Below are positions 1 through 5,276 of a stretch of DNA of 7,550 nt, piece after piece (positions within the stretch are counted from its first letter, which is position 1; each line of letters begins with the position of its first letter). The position numbers were made by a program, and so were the translations under genes. The notes beneath the pieces are model-generated. The model saw nothing but the letters and a program-made list of their open reading frames with translations. It did no database searches and was not told the origin of the DNA. The stretch covers positions 1 through 7,550 of the forward strand of contig MFIX01000049.1 in NCBI GenBank assembly GCA_001780825.1, written 5' to 3'. The DNA comes from Candidatus Glassbacteria bacterium RIFCSPLOWO2_12_FULL_58_11. GTDB taxonomy: Bacteria; Gemmatimonadota; Glassbacteria; GWA2-58-10.

Positions 1-747
1 CTCGATTATGTGCGCGAACTGCAAGGGCTGGGCGATCTTGTGCAAGGAGGCCGCGGCGAAAATCAAGCCGGCAAGCTTGGCCGCCAGACTCACCGTTCCG
101 GATTCGGTCTCTTTCCGGGCCAGCAGATACAGGACCCAGATACCGAACAGCAGCAGTGCCAGATCTGCGGCAAACCAGAACCGGGCCGGCAGGTAGCGCG
201 AGAGATCCAGCGCCCTTTTGAGGCTCAGCCCGGTGCCGGCCCCGGCGCCTCTCCCGGCGGATACCTCCACCGGCAGCCCCTCCTGTGACCACTCCGTAAA
301 ACCGCCCTTATAAACATACAGCCACCTGTAGCCGAGATCGCTCAAAGATTGAGCCAGAAACCGGCTGTCCTCGCAATCCGCGCCGACACAATAGATCAGC
401 AGCGGAGTAGCCGGGGGGAAAGCCCGCAATACCGGGGGCAAAAATTTTTCGAGTTCGTAAACGTAGCAGTTCAGGGCTCCGGCGATATGCCCCCTGGCGA
501 AATCCTCAGGCGAACGGGCATCCAGCACCCCGCCCCGGCCTCTCTGAAAAAGTACGCGGGCGGCTTCCAGACCGACCAGATGTATACCAGCGCTGTCCGG
601 CAGGGCCTCCCGGGATTCGACTGCCCTGGAGGAAACTTCGGCGGAATAGAACGGAATACCTCCCGCCAGATTGAACAACAAGCCTGTCACTCCCGCCAGA
701 GCGACAAGCGCCAGGCTTTTCGGCAAATTTTCCCGGATCTTGAACAT
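1..747 (-). CDS. Membrane-anchored rhodanese fused to a MauE/DoxX-like membrane domain (3' end missing)
   Basis: I translated this from the reverse complement; the frame stays open to the window edge, giving 249 residues with the C-terminus missing. Residues 11-28 form a hydrophobic segment after K3, R5 and K10, so an N-in signal anchor is likely. Residues 55-162 form a rhodanese domain: LDARSPEDFARGHIAGALN (75-93), then a sulfur-carrying loop YCVGADCEDS with the expected catalytic Cys120 and a second Cys125, then VYKGGFTEW (145-153). A membrane segment follows at about 190-210. The last visible stretch, 222-249 (GLIFAAASLHKIAQP...), resembles the first helix of MauE/DoxX membrane proteins. 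Known family role: rhodaneses carry persulfide sulfur on cysteine, and MauE/DoxX proteins are linked to periplasmic redox. I infer periplasmic sulfur or thiol-redox chemistry at the inner membrane; the substrate is unknown. An AGGA sequence lies 7 nt before the ATG, which follows a strong promoter. Confidence 0.82.
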   Translation of the reverse strand, partial: MFKIRENLPKSLALVALAGVTGLLFNLAGGIPFYSAEVSSRAVESREALPDSAGIHLVGLEAARVLFQRGRGGVLDARSPEDFARGHIAGALNCYVYELEKFLPPVLRAFPPATPLLIYCVGADCEDSRFLAQSLSDLGYRWLYVYKGGFTEWSQEGLPVEVSAGRGAGAGTGLSLKRALDLSRYLPARFWFAADLALLLFGIWVLYLLARKETESGTVSLAAKLAGLIFAAASLHKIAQPLQFAHIIE

Positions 748-786
748 TCTATTCCTGTTGCGGCATTTAACGATTTTAAACGCTGC

Positions 787-815
787 ATTATAGTAAGACC
801 GGGAAGATTATTCAA
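787..815 (-). promoter_or_regulatory. Sigma-70-type promoter for the rhodanese gene
   Basis: On the minus strand TTGAAT (815-810) and a perfect TATAAT (792-787) are separated by exactly 17 nt. Transcription would start near 780, leaving a leader of about 34 nt before the ATG at 747. This is the best housekeeping promoter match on the minus strand here and shows that the rhodanese gene need not depend on the cassette upstream. There is no experimental support. Confidence 0.6.
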
Positions 816-844
816 GGGTAGTAAGATACAGTTGATAGCCCGAA

Positions 845-857
845 CGATGACTCATCG
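845..857. repeat. 13-bp palindrome upstream of the rhodanese promoter
   Basis: CGATGA-C-TCATCG is a perfect inverted repeat with a single central base. It is centred about 35 bp upstream of the -35 box of the rhodanese promoter, where an activator or repressor dimer could bind. Short perfect palindromes also arise by chance, so its role as an operator is only a suggestion. Confidence 0.25.
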
Positions 858-917
858 AACATGGTCCAGCCGCTCGATCCCCGGAAGCACAGGCTTTCGT
901 CGGGCGCCATAGACCGA

Positions 918-958
918 GGCCCGGCAACCGTCTGAAATATCAGGCAGCCTGCCGGGCC
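918..958. repeat. Inverted repeat with 9-bp stem downstream of the small Spy-like gene
   Basis: GGCCCGGCA (918-926) pairs perfectly with TGCCGGGCC (950-958), enclosing a 23-nt loop that itself holds CTGA...TCAG able to form a small inner hairpin. It lies 53 nt past the stop codon of the small Spy-like gene, in the 3' region of its transcript. No U-rich tract follows on either strand, so it is not a standard intrinsic terminator. It could be an mRNA 3'-end stabiliser or a factor-assisted termination point. Confidence 0.4.
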
Positions 959-1019
959 ATCCTGAAGCTTATGGGTCAGGCAAACATCCGGAAGTTTCAA
1001 AGCTGAAATGTCAGGCAGC
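932..1019. repeat. Pair of 17-bp direct repeats (one mismatch)
   Basis: CTGAAATATCAGGCAGC at 932-948 and CTGAAATGTCAGGCAGC at 1003-1019 differ at one base and start 71 bp apart. The right copy covers the last codons and TGA stop (1011-1013) of the small Spy-like gene; the left copy sits inside the loop and right arm of the inverted repeat at 918-958. The pair may be a local tandem duplication of the gene end, now diverged, or two copies of a binding site. Confidence 0.4.
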
Positions 1020-1475
1020 GCCCTGGCCTCCGGGGCGGCCTCCCCTGCCTCCGCCGCCATCACCGCCGCGTCCGCCTCTTTCGGGCCGGTTGGCCCGCCA
1101 TTCTTTCATCTTTTCCTTCTGGTCGCCTTTGAGCAATGCCTCGACTTTGGCCAGGTAGTCCTCGTTGATCTTGCGCATCTGGGTCCGCGCCTCCTCGCGG
1201 CTCAGGCTGCCGCCGCGCGTGGCTTCGAATATCTTTTGCACTTCAACCCGTTCCTTGTCTAGCAGCTTATGCGCCTCGTGTTTCTGGTTCTCGTCCAGAG
1301 CCAGCACCTCGCACATCTTTTCAAAACGCTCCTCGGTCCGTTTCTGCATTTCCTCCCGGCTGGGTTGCCGGCCCTGCTCCTGGGCCCGCAGCAGGGTCAT
1401 TCCCGTTCCGAGGGTAAGCGACAGGATCATGGAAACATTCAGGAGCAGGCGCGGCCTCCTAAGCAAACCGGTCAT
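1011..1475 (-). CDS. Small Spy/CpxP-like exported protein with Gly/Arg-rich tail
   Basis: A 154-residue product. A basic N-terminus and hydrophobic core (residues 10-29) ending in an LRA-Q-like site indicate export to the periplasm. The mature part is charged and helical, with two motifs of LTxxQ spacing, LDENQ (60-64) and LKGDQ (115-119), the hallmark of Spy/CpxP-type periplasmic stress proteins; here Thr is absent, so they are degenerate. A single cysteine, Cys55, precedes the first motif. Residues 130-154 form a Gly/Arg-rich, probably disordered tail. Two ATGs lie in tandem (1478 and 1475): a GGGAG ribosome site (1486-1482) is 3 nt from the first and 6 nt from the second, so I chose the second. 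It is the last gene of the sigma/anti-sigma/Spy-like cassette, 87 nt after the larger Spy-like gene. Family proteins act as chaperones or metal/stress sensors; the ligand here is unknown. Confidence 0.75.
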   Translation of the reverse strand: MTGLLRRPRLLLNVSMILSLTLGTGMTLLRAQEQGRQPSREEMQKRTEERFEKMCEVLALDENQKHEAHKLLDKERVEVQKIFEATRGGSLSREEARTQMRKINEDYLAKVEALLKGDQKEKMKEWRANRPERGGRGGDGGGGRGGRPGGQGAA

Positions 1476-1513
1476 CATCGTCTCCCGTGATAATACAGTG
1501 TATGAACAGAGTA

Positions 1514-1550
1514 CCAGGTGCGAAAGTCATGCTCTGCCTGGCACGAAAGT
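1514..1550. repeat. Two imperfect 14-bp direct repeats between the Spy-like genes
   Basis: CCAGGTGCGAAAGT (1514-1527) and CCTGGCACGAAAGT (1537-1550) agree at 11 of 14 positions and start 23 bp apart, about two helical turns. They lie 36-75 bp upstream of the start of the small Spy-like gene, in the 87-nt gap. The CCAGG and CCTGG parts can also pair as a weak stem. They could be a binding site for a regulator acting on the last gene alone, or a hairpin in the operon mRNA. I saw no convincing -10/-35 pair in this gap. Confidence 0.3.
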
Positions 1551-1565
1551 GCAGCGGCTATTCAG

Positions 1566-2387
1566 TCACTTTTTCTTACCCGTGCTGTCTTTGGGAGTTC
1601 CTGTTCCGGGAAAGTAAAAGTCCGACATCGGGTATCCCTTTTCTTTAAGCTCCAGCTTCATCTTTTCCAGGTTCTGCCGCACTTTATCCATGTCCTGGCG
1701 GAAGGCTTTGCGGTCGAAATTGTAATCTCCCATATGCGGCATGCTCCGCACGCGGGCCACGGTTTCCCAGATATCCTTTTCCACCCGGTTGAGGGAAAGG
1801 ACAAGCTTGGCCTGCTGCTCGAGAGTCAGAAACTGGGCCACCTGGTCCAGCGCGGTCTTTCTCTCGTCCCAGCTCTGATGGCCGTTGTCCTTGATCTGGT
1901 CCATCAGCCCTTTAAGCGCGGTTTCCGCGGGTTTTTCCTTATTAAGCTCATCCTGCAGGCCCTTTAGCAGGGCGCGGCGCGATTTGGCGATTTCCTTTTC
2001 CCGCTGCTGCATCTTGCGCATCAGGGGGAAAAATTTATCGACTTGCGAATCGCTCAAATTGACATCGTTCATGATCCGCCAGAGCCGGAACAGCGCTATT
2101 CTTTCCTCGTGCTCCTCGCGGTCTCCGGGGTTGCGGTCCGGCTTCATGATATCGACTTTCTCATCCTCCGCCAGAGCCAGGAATACCGGAAAATCTTCCG
2201 GATTGTCCTCGAAAAATTCGAGGTCCGGCAATGCCGGAAGCGGCGGGAGCTTCAGGTCGAATTGCATCTGATGCGCGGGGGCTGGTTCAGGCGCCGCGGA
2301 CGATACTCCGCTTTCGCAGAACAGCGGGACCGCCGCACCCAGGCAAAGGAAGACGAACAGTTTCATAACTCGTTGTACTGCGTACAT
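1566..2387 (-). CDS. Spy/CpxP-like periplasmic protein, larger paralogue (LTxxQ motifs)
   Basis: A 273-residue exported protein. Residues 8-25 form the hydrophobic core of a signal peptide with likely cleavage near SSA-AP (about 31); Cys24 lacks a proper lipobox, so a lipoprotein is unlikely. A Pro- and acid-rich stretch (33-95) is followed by a long charged helical region (95-260) holding two LTxxQ-type motifs, LSDSQ (111-115) and LTLEQ (187-191). These are the signature of the Spy/CpxP family, periplasmic helical proteins that bind unfolded proteins or sense envelope stress or metals. It is longer than typical Spy (about 160 residues) because of the N-terminal linker and the extra C-terminal helix and Lys-rich tail. 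A GGAGGG ribosome site (2397-2392) sits 4 nt before the chosen ATG; the internal ATG at 2366 has none. It lies 54 nt after the anti-sigma gene, so it is probably in the same operon and a candidate sensor or target of the sigma factor. Confidence 0.72.
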   Translation of the reverse strand: MYAVQRVMKLFVFLCLGAAVPLFCESGVSSAAPEPAPAHQMQFDLKLPPLPALPDLEFFEDNPEDFPVFLALAEDEKVDIMKPDRNPGDREEHEERIALFRLWRIMNDVNLSDSQVDKFFPLMRKMQQREKEIAKSRRALLKGLQDELNKEKPAETALKGLMDQIKDNGHQSWDERKTALDQVAQFLTLEQQAKLVLSLNRVEKDIWETVARVRSMPHMGDYNFDRKAFRQDMDKVRQNLEKMKLELKEKGYPMSDFYFPGTGTPKDSTGKKK

Positions 2388-2441
2388 TTTTCCCTCCGGA
2401 ATTTGTTGATAAAATACACTTACGGTGATTTCGGCGGCAAC

Positions 2442-3077
2442 TCAATTGCCGGCTAGCGCATAGCCCACTTCTTCGAGCTGCCTGTCATTCAGGTCGGCCA
2501 GACCATCATAAACACTGTTGCCGGGCGGAACGGCCAGCTCCATATCCCCCGCCTCACTGCTTTTCGCATCACTGAGCTCGGTGATCGATTCATAAAGTTC
2601 GAGCGCCTGGTTATAACGGTAAACCGTCTCGGCCAGCCGGTAGAGCGAATCCGCCAGCATGGCATTCGTGAGATTTTCCTGCCTGGCCGCGGCCACCGGA
2701 GCTGAGCCCACGGGAGTATCACGGAACAGGCCGAGCCTGAATGTCCCGATCAACGCGAGCAGGACCACCGCGGCGGCGGCCAGTATCCCGGGATGCAGGC
2801 GGCTCAGGTGGATTTTCTGCCGCAGAGGGACCGTTTTCCGGTAGGTCAGATCGGCGACCGCCTCGAGATTATCCCGCCAGAAAGACTCCGGCGGCTCCGC
2901 ATCGGCCGCAGCCGGCCTCCCCCGGCCGAGCATCCTGCGCACTCCGCGCAGAGCTTCCAGCTCTTTCCGGCAGGCGTCGCAGCCCAGCAGATGCTCTTCG
3001 AGCACCGGGACCATCCGCGGATCAAGCTCACTCTCCAGGAAATCGACCAGCAAAGTACTTTCAACCGGGCATTTCAT
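2442..3077 (-). CDS. Zinc-finger (ZAS) transmembrane anti-sigma factor
   Basis: A 211-residue protein. The cytoplasmic N-terminus carries the zinc-binding anti-sigma motif H-x3-C-x2-C (His29, Cys33, Cys36), with an extra Cys3. In zf-HC2/ZAS proteins this domain clamps the ECF sigma factor. A basic linker (41-94) leads to one membrane helix at about 95-117, then a periplasmic domain (118-211), helical with many Tyr and acidic residues (LYRLAETVYRYNQALELY at 145-162), that I do not recognise. The start lies 9 nt after the sigma stop, and the GGTGG ribosome site lies in that gap right after the sigma TGA, so translation is probably coupled to keep the two proteins in balance. It should hold the sigma factor at the membrane until an envelope signal changes the periplasmic domain or triggers proteolysis. 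A 6-bp hairpin (2435-2440 with 2446-2451) straddles the stop codon, without a U-tract. Confidence 0.86.
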   Translation of the reverse strand: MKCPVESTLLVDFLESELDPRMVPVLEEHLLGCDACRKELEALRGVRRMLGRGRPAAADAEPPESFWRDNLEAVADLTYRKTVPLRQKIHLSRLHPGILAAAAVVLLALIGTFRLGLFRDTPVGSAPVAAARQENLTNAMLADSLYRLAETVYRYNQALELYESITELSDAKSSEAGDMELAVPPGNSVYDGLADLNDRQLEEVGYALAGN

Positions 3078-3086
3078 GGTTCCACC

Positions 3087-3641
3087 TCAGGGATTGTTCA
3101 GGTCCAGCCGCGAGACTGCCGGCTTGAGCCAGCGCTGCATGGTTTTCAGCGCACGATGGTATGTCACTTTAGCACTGCTCAGCGAAATGCCGCAGACCGT
3201 GGCGACATCCTTGAACGGCAAATCCTCAAATATCCTCAACAGCACGACCCGGCGTTGTTCCTCCGGCAGGCGGGCGAGCGAGCCGTCGATCATTTCCCGC
3301 AAGCGCTCGCGCTCCAAGGGTATGTCCGGGATCTCCTCCGCGGCCGGGAAATCGAGATCGTTCAGCGGCTGCAGGCGCGACCGGCTGCGGAGATAGTTCC
3401 GCGCCTGATTGGCGGCTATCGAGTAAAGCCAGACCCGGAAGCGGTCGCCGCCCTTGAGCGAGGAAAGCTTGTCATATGCCCGCACGAATGCGCTCTGCAT
3501 TACATCCGCCGCATCGTCATGCTCCAGCCCCATCCCGCGGAGAAAACGGTAGATCTGGCGCTGATAGCGCTCGACCAGAATCCTGAATTTTTCCCGCTCG
3601 CCTCGCAGGACCTGCTCAACAACCATTTCGTCAGGGTGCAT
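3087..3641 (-). CDS. ECF-family RNA polymerase sigma factor (sigma-70 group 4)
   Basis: At 184 residues this is the normal ECF size, with only regions 2 and 4. Region 2 spans about 18-90: FRILVERYQRQIYRFLRGMG, the DDAADVMQSAFVRAYDKL core-binding and -10 recognition stretch, and RVWLYSIAANQARNYLR. An acidic linker (95-112) precedes region 4 (about 120-172): LPEEQRRVVLLRIFEDLPFKDVA, then the helix-turn-helix ISLSSAKVTYHRAL, which reads the -35 element. It is the first gene of the cassette, followed 9 nt later by its probable ZAS anti-sigma partner, so it likely controls an envelope-response regulon. The ribosome site before the ATG at 3641 is weak (AAGA only), and the second Met (residue 6) has none; I kept the first. 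The upstream ECF-like promoter suggests autoregulation. I cannot assign the ECF subgroup by eye. Confidence 0.93.
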   Translation of the reverse strand: MHPDEMVVEQVLRGEREKFRILVERYQRQIYRFLRGMGLEHDDAADVMQSAFVRAYDKLSSLKGGDRFRVWLYSIAANQARNYLRSRSRLQPLNDLDFPAAEEIPDIPLERERLREMIDGSLARLPEEQRRVVLLRIFEDLPFKDVATVCGISLSSAKVTYHRALKTMQRWLKPAVSRLDLNNP

Positions 3642-3680
3642 TTTCTTGTTTTCTGGTTTTTTTGAGACTGATGTTTCAAT

Positions 3681-3713
3681 AATGAGACAAAACGGGTGGA
3701 CACCGGGTTACAC
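3681..3713 (-). promoter_or_regulatory. Candidate ECF-type autoregulatory promoter of the sigma operon
   Basis: On the minus strand GTGTAACC (3713-3706), containing the AAC core typical of ECF -35 elements, is followed after 17 nt by GTCTCA (3688-3683), which resembles ECF -10 elements such as that of sigma-E (TCTGA/GTCTAA). Transcription would start near 3675, giving a leader of about 34 nt before the sigma ATG. ECF factors paired with anti-sigma genes often transcribe their own operon. I saw no second copy of this two-part motif in the window. Confidence 0.45.
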
Positions 3714-3745
3714 TTTTTTCGCCGGCCCGGGATGAACCTCAAAAA

Positions 3746-4783
3746 TTACTTTGCTTGATCCTCCGCCGATTTCCGGCCCTCCTCATTTTCAGGCGGCTTG
3801 TCTTCCGCCGGCTCTTCCGGGGGCAAAGCTGCCTCGAGGAGCGGCCAGTCATATTGGATCGCCTCCCGGCTGCGCATCTCCGCCAGCCGCTTTTTAAACC
3901 TCACTCGCCTGGAAATGTAAACCGCGATAAACAGACCCGCGGCGAGAATCCAGATCAAAGTCACGCTGGTCGCCAGCTTAAGCCAGCCGTAGCGCACCTC
4001 GGCCCATTGCCGCCAGCCAACCTCGAACTGGGCCAGGGTCAAGCCGAGGCTCAGCCTGAGTCCGCGGTCCAGGTCGCCCTGCTCGCGCCAGCGCTTGAAG
4101 AGCAGCTCCAGTTGCTCCTTCTCCCATCTGAGGAAGATATACTCGACAACCGTATAACTCTCGAGATAGGCCAGGTGCGCGGCGGCCTCGCTTACCGGAA
4201 AGGAGGCGTTCAAAGCCGAAAGCGGCCTGACCTTGCCCAGCAGGATAGCGACAGAGAACTCAAAAAAGTTCTCGGTATCCCACATCCGGCTGCAGTACAG
4301 GGCGTAACCCTCCTGAAACCAGCGCGGGATCTCGGCCGGCCTCAACTGCTGGTCCAGGAAGACATGGCTGATCTCGTGCAGCAGGATTTCTTCCGGGTCT
4401 CCCTGCAGTACCGGCAGGAGCCGCGGAGAGCGGACAATCACCAAGTCGCGCTCCGGCAGGGCGCAGGCCAGTCCCCATTCGGGCAGGAGGCCGCCGCTGA
4501 GCCGCCGGAACTCGGCCTCCGTGGGCGCGATAATGATTTCGAGCCCGGCCAGAGGAATCCCGCGCTGCCATTCCGGCCGTGGAATGAAACCGGCGGCCAG
4601 GCTCAGGTACTGCCGGGCTATTTTGCTGTCCGGCGCCTGATATTCAACGCTGATGCGGCCGGAGGACAATCTGGCATAGACGCTGTCCACCCCGGCCGCC
4701 TCGAGCGGCCCGGCCAGCCCGCAAAAAAACACGGACAGCAGGCCGATAACTTTCGGCACATTCCATTTAGCGATGAAAATCAT
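3746..4783 (-). CDS. Exported membrane-tethered zinc metallopeptidase (HEXXH, gluzincin / peptidase MA type)
   Basis: A 345-residue protein. Residues 10-30 form a signal sequence. The catalytic region has the zinc motif HEISH (His136, Glu137, His140) followed after 17 residues by WFQEGYALY, whose Glu158 is the expected third zinc ligand; the HEXXH ... EG pattern marks the peptidase MA clan, gluzincin branch. A membrane helix (about 269-290) is followed by a basic stop-transfer stretch (SRRVRFKKR) and an acidic, Glu/Pro-rich tail (322-345), so the catalytic domain should face the periplasm. The start is uncertain: an ATG at 4783 and an in-frame TTG at 4789 both lack a ribosome site; I prefer the ATG. 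Its stop lies 104 nt before the sigma gene in the same direction. I infer envelope protein processing, possibly linked to the stress cassette; the substrate is unknown and no known site-1 protease family is recognisable. Confidence 0.8.
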   Translation of the reverse strand: MIFIAKWNVPKVIGLLSVFFCGLAGPLEAAGVDSVYARLSSGRISVEYQAPDSKIARQYLSLAAGFIPRPEWQRGIPLAGLEIIIAPTEAEFRRLSGGLLPEWGLACALPERDLVIVRSPRLLPVLQGDPEEILLHEISHVFLDQQLRPAEIPRWFQEGYALYCSRMWDTENFFEFSVAILLGKVRPLSALNASFPVSEAAAHLAYLESYTVVEYIFLRWEKEQLELLFKRWREQGDLDRGLRLSLGLTLAQFEVGWRQWAEVRYGWLKLATSVTLIWILAAGLFIAVYISRRVRFKKRLAEMRSREAIQYDWPLLEAALPPEEPAEDKPPENEEGRKSAEDQAK

Positions 4784-4810
4784 TGACAAAGCATTGGAAA
4801 ATATTATTTT
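4783..4810 (+). promoter_or_regulatory. Probable rpsT promoter
   Basis: A perfect -35 TTGACA (4783-4788) is followed after 16 nt by TATTTT (4805-4810, four of six -10 bases) in an AT-rich stretch. Transcription would start near 4817, about 66 nt before the rpsT GTG. The -35 box overlaps the start codon of the divergent peptidase gene (ATG reading 4783-4781, alternative TTG 4789-4787). Confidence 0.5.
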
Positions 4811-4870
4811 TAGCCTTCACCACAGAGGGAAACTTTTATACCGGCCTGAATGGCTCTATTTGATTTATTT

Positions 4871-4875
4871 GGAGG
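4871..4875 (+). promoter_or_regulatory. Shine-Dalgarno site that fixes the rpsT start at GTG
   Basis: GGAGG lies 7 nt before the GTG at 4883, ideal spacing, but only 1 nt before the ATG at 4877, too close to use. Together with the conserved S20 N-terminus this selects the GTG start. Confidence 0.7.
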
Positions 4876-4882
4876 AATGCCA

Positions 4883-5152
4883 GTGGCTATCGTTAAAAGC
4901 GCGATTAAACGTCACAAGACCAGTCTGATCCGCAACCAGCGCAACCGTAAGCGCCGCAGTACCATGCGTACCCAGATAAAAAATCTGCGCAAGCTGACCG
5001 ATTATGAAAGCGCGTCCAAGCTCCTGCCTGAAGTCATTTCCGACATCGATAAGTCAGCCAAGGCGAGGCTTATCCATAAAGGCACCGCGGACCGCCTCAA
5101 ATCCCGTCTGAGCCAATTCGTGGAAAGATTGCGCGCCGGAGCCAAAGCTTAA
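4883..5152 (+). CDS. rpsT: 30S ribosomal protein S20
   Basis: An 89-residue, strongly basic helical protein that binds 16S rRNA in the body of the 30S subunit and assists early assembly. The N-terminus MAIVKSAIKRHKTS matches the family start (MANIKSAIKR...), followed by RNQRNRKRRSTMRTQIKNL and a C-terminal AKARLIHKGTADRLKSRLSQ stretch corresponding to the family's IHKNxAARxKSRL region. The length is normal for S20 (about 86-90). Starting at the upstream ATGs (4877 or 4850) would add 2 or 11 residues absent from the family and without usable ribosome sites, so GTG is chosen. It is transcribed alone, divergently from the peptidase, with its own promoter and terminator. In E. coli rpsT also uses a rare start codon (UUG) that matters for translational autoregulation; similar control here is possible but inferred. 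Confidence 0.96.
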   Translation: MAIVKSAIKRHKTSLIRNQRNRKRRSTMRTQIKNLRKLTDYESASKLLPEVISDIDKSAKARLIHKGTADRLKSRLSQFVERLRAGAKA

Positions 5153-5184
5153 ACCGCCGCAAAAGTTCGCCGGTCAATAATTCG

Positions 5185-5214
5185 AGGGGCTGCCCCAAAT
5201 GGGACGGCCCCTTT
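5185..5214 (+). terminator. Intrinsic terminator after rpsT
   Basis: AGGGGCTGCCCCA (5185-5197) pairs with TGGGACGGCCCCT (5200-5212) around a 2-base loop, with one mismatch and one wobble, and is followed by TT at 5213-5214. It begins 32 nt after the rpsT stop. The U-tract is short, so termination may be incomplete. The gap 5153-5276 separates convergent rpsT and the helical-protein gene, so the hairpin may also limit read-through from the other side, though no T-run follows it on the minus strand. Confidence 0.6.
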
Positions 5215-5276
5215 GCATTGCCGCCCGGTTATTTCAGGTTTCGGCCTGCCGCCGTTATCCGTGAACGGGCTGCCGG

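Noticed and set aside
349..912. Plus-strand 187-residue open frame
   Set aside because: Antisense to the rhodanese domain and runs through its promoter; the translation lacks any family character.
812..1063. Minus-strand 83-residue reading frame overlapping the end of the small Spy-like gene
   Set aside because: It runs out of frame through the Gly/Arg-coding end of the Spy-like gene, has no ribosome site or family-like sequence, and covers the rhodanese -35 box and the inverted repeat.
2435..2451. Hairpin over the anti-sigma stop codon as a terminator
   Set aside because: The stem is only 6 bp and no U-tract follows; the next gene has a strong ribosome site 54 nt on, so the operon probably continues.
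2404..2451. Possible internal promoter before the larger Spy-like gene (TTGCCG-N18-TATTTT, minus strand)
   Set aside because: Both boxes match only four of six bases and the -35 lies inside the hairpin and stop-codon region; too weak to list as a feature.
2793..3665. Plus-strand 290-residue open frame
   Set aside because: Antisense to the sigma and anti-sigma genes, crosses their boundary, and its translation is rich in Arg, Pro and His without any recognisable domain.
3755..4786. Plus-strand 343-residue open frame
   Set aside because: It is the antisense shadow of the peptidase gene, whose zinc motif, signal sequence and membrane helix are clear. Long antisense frames are common in GC-rich coding DNA.
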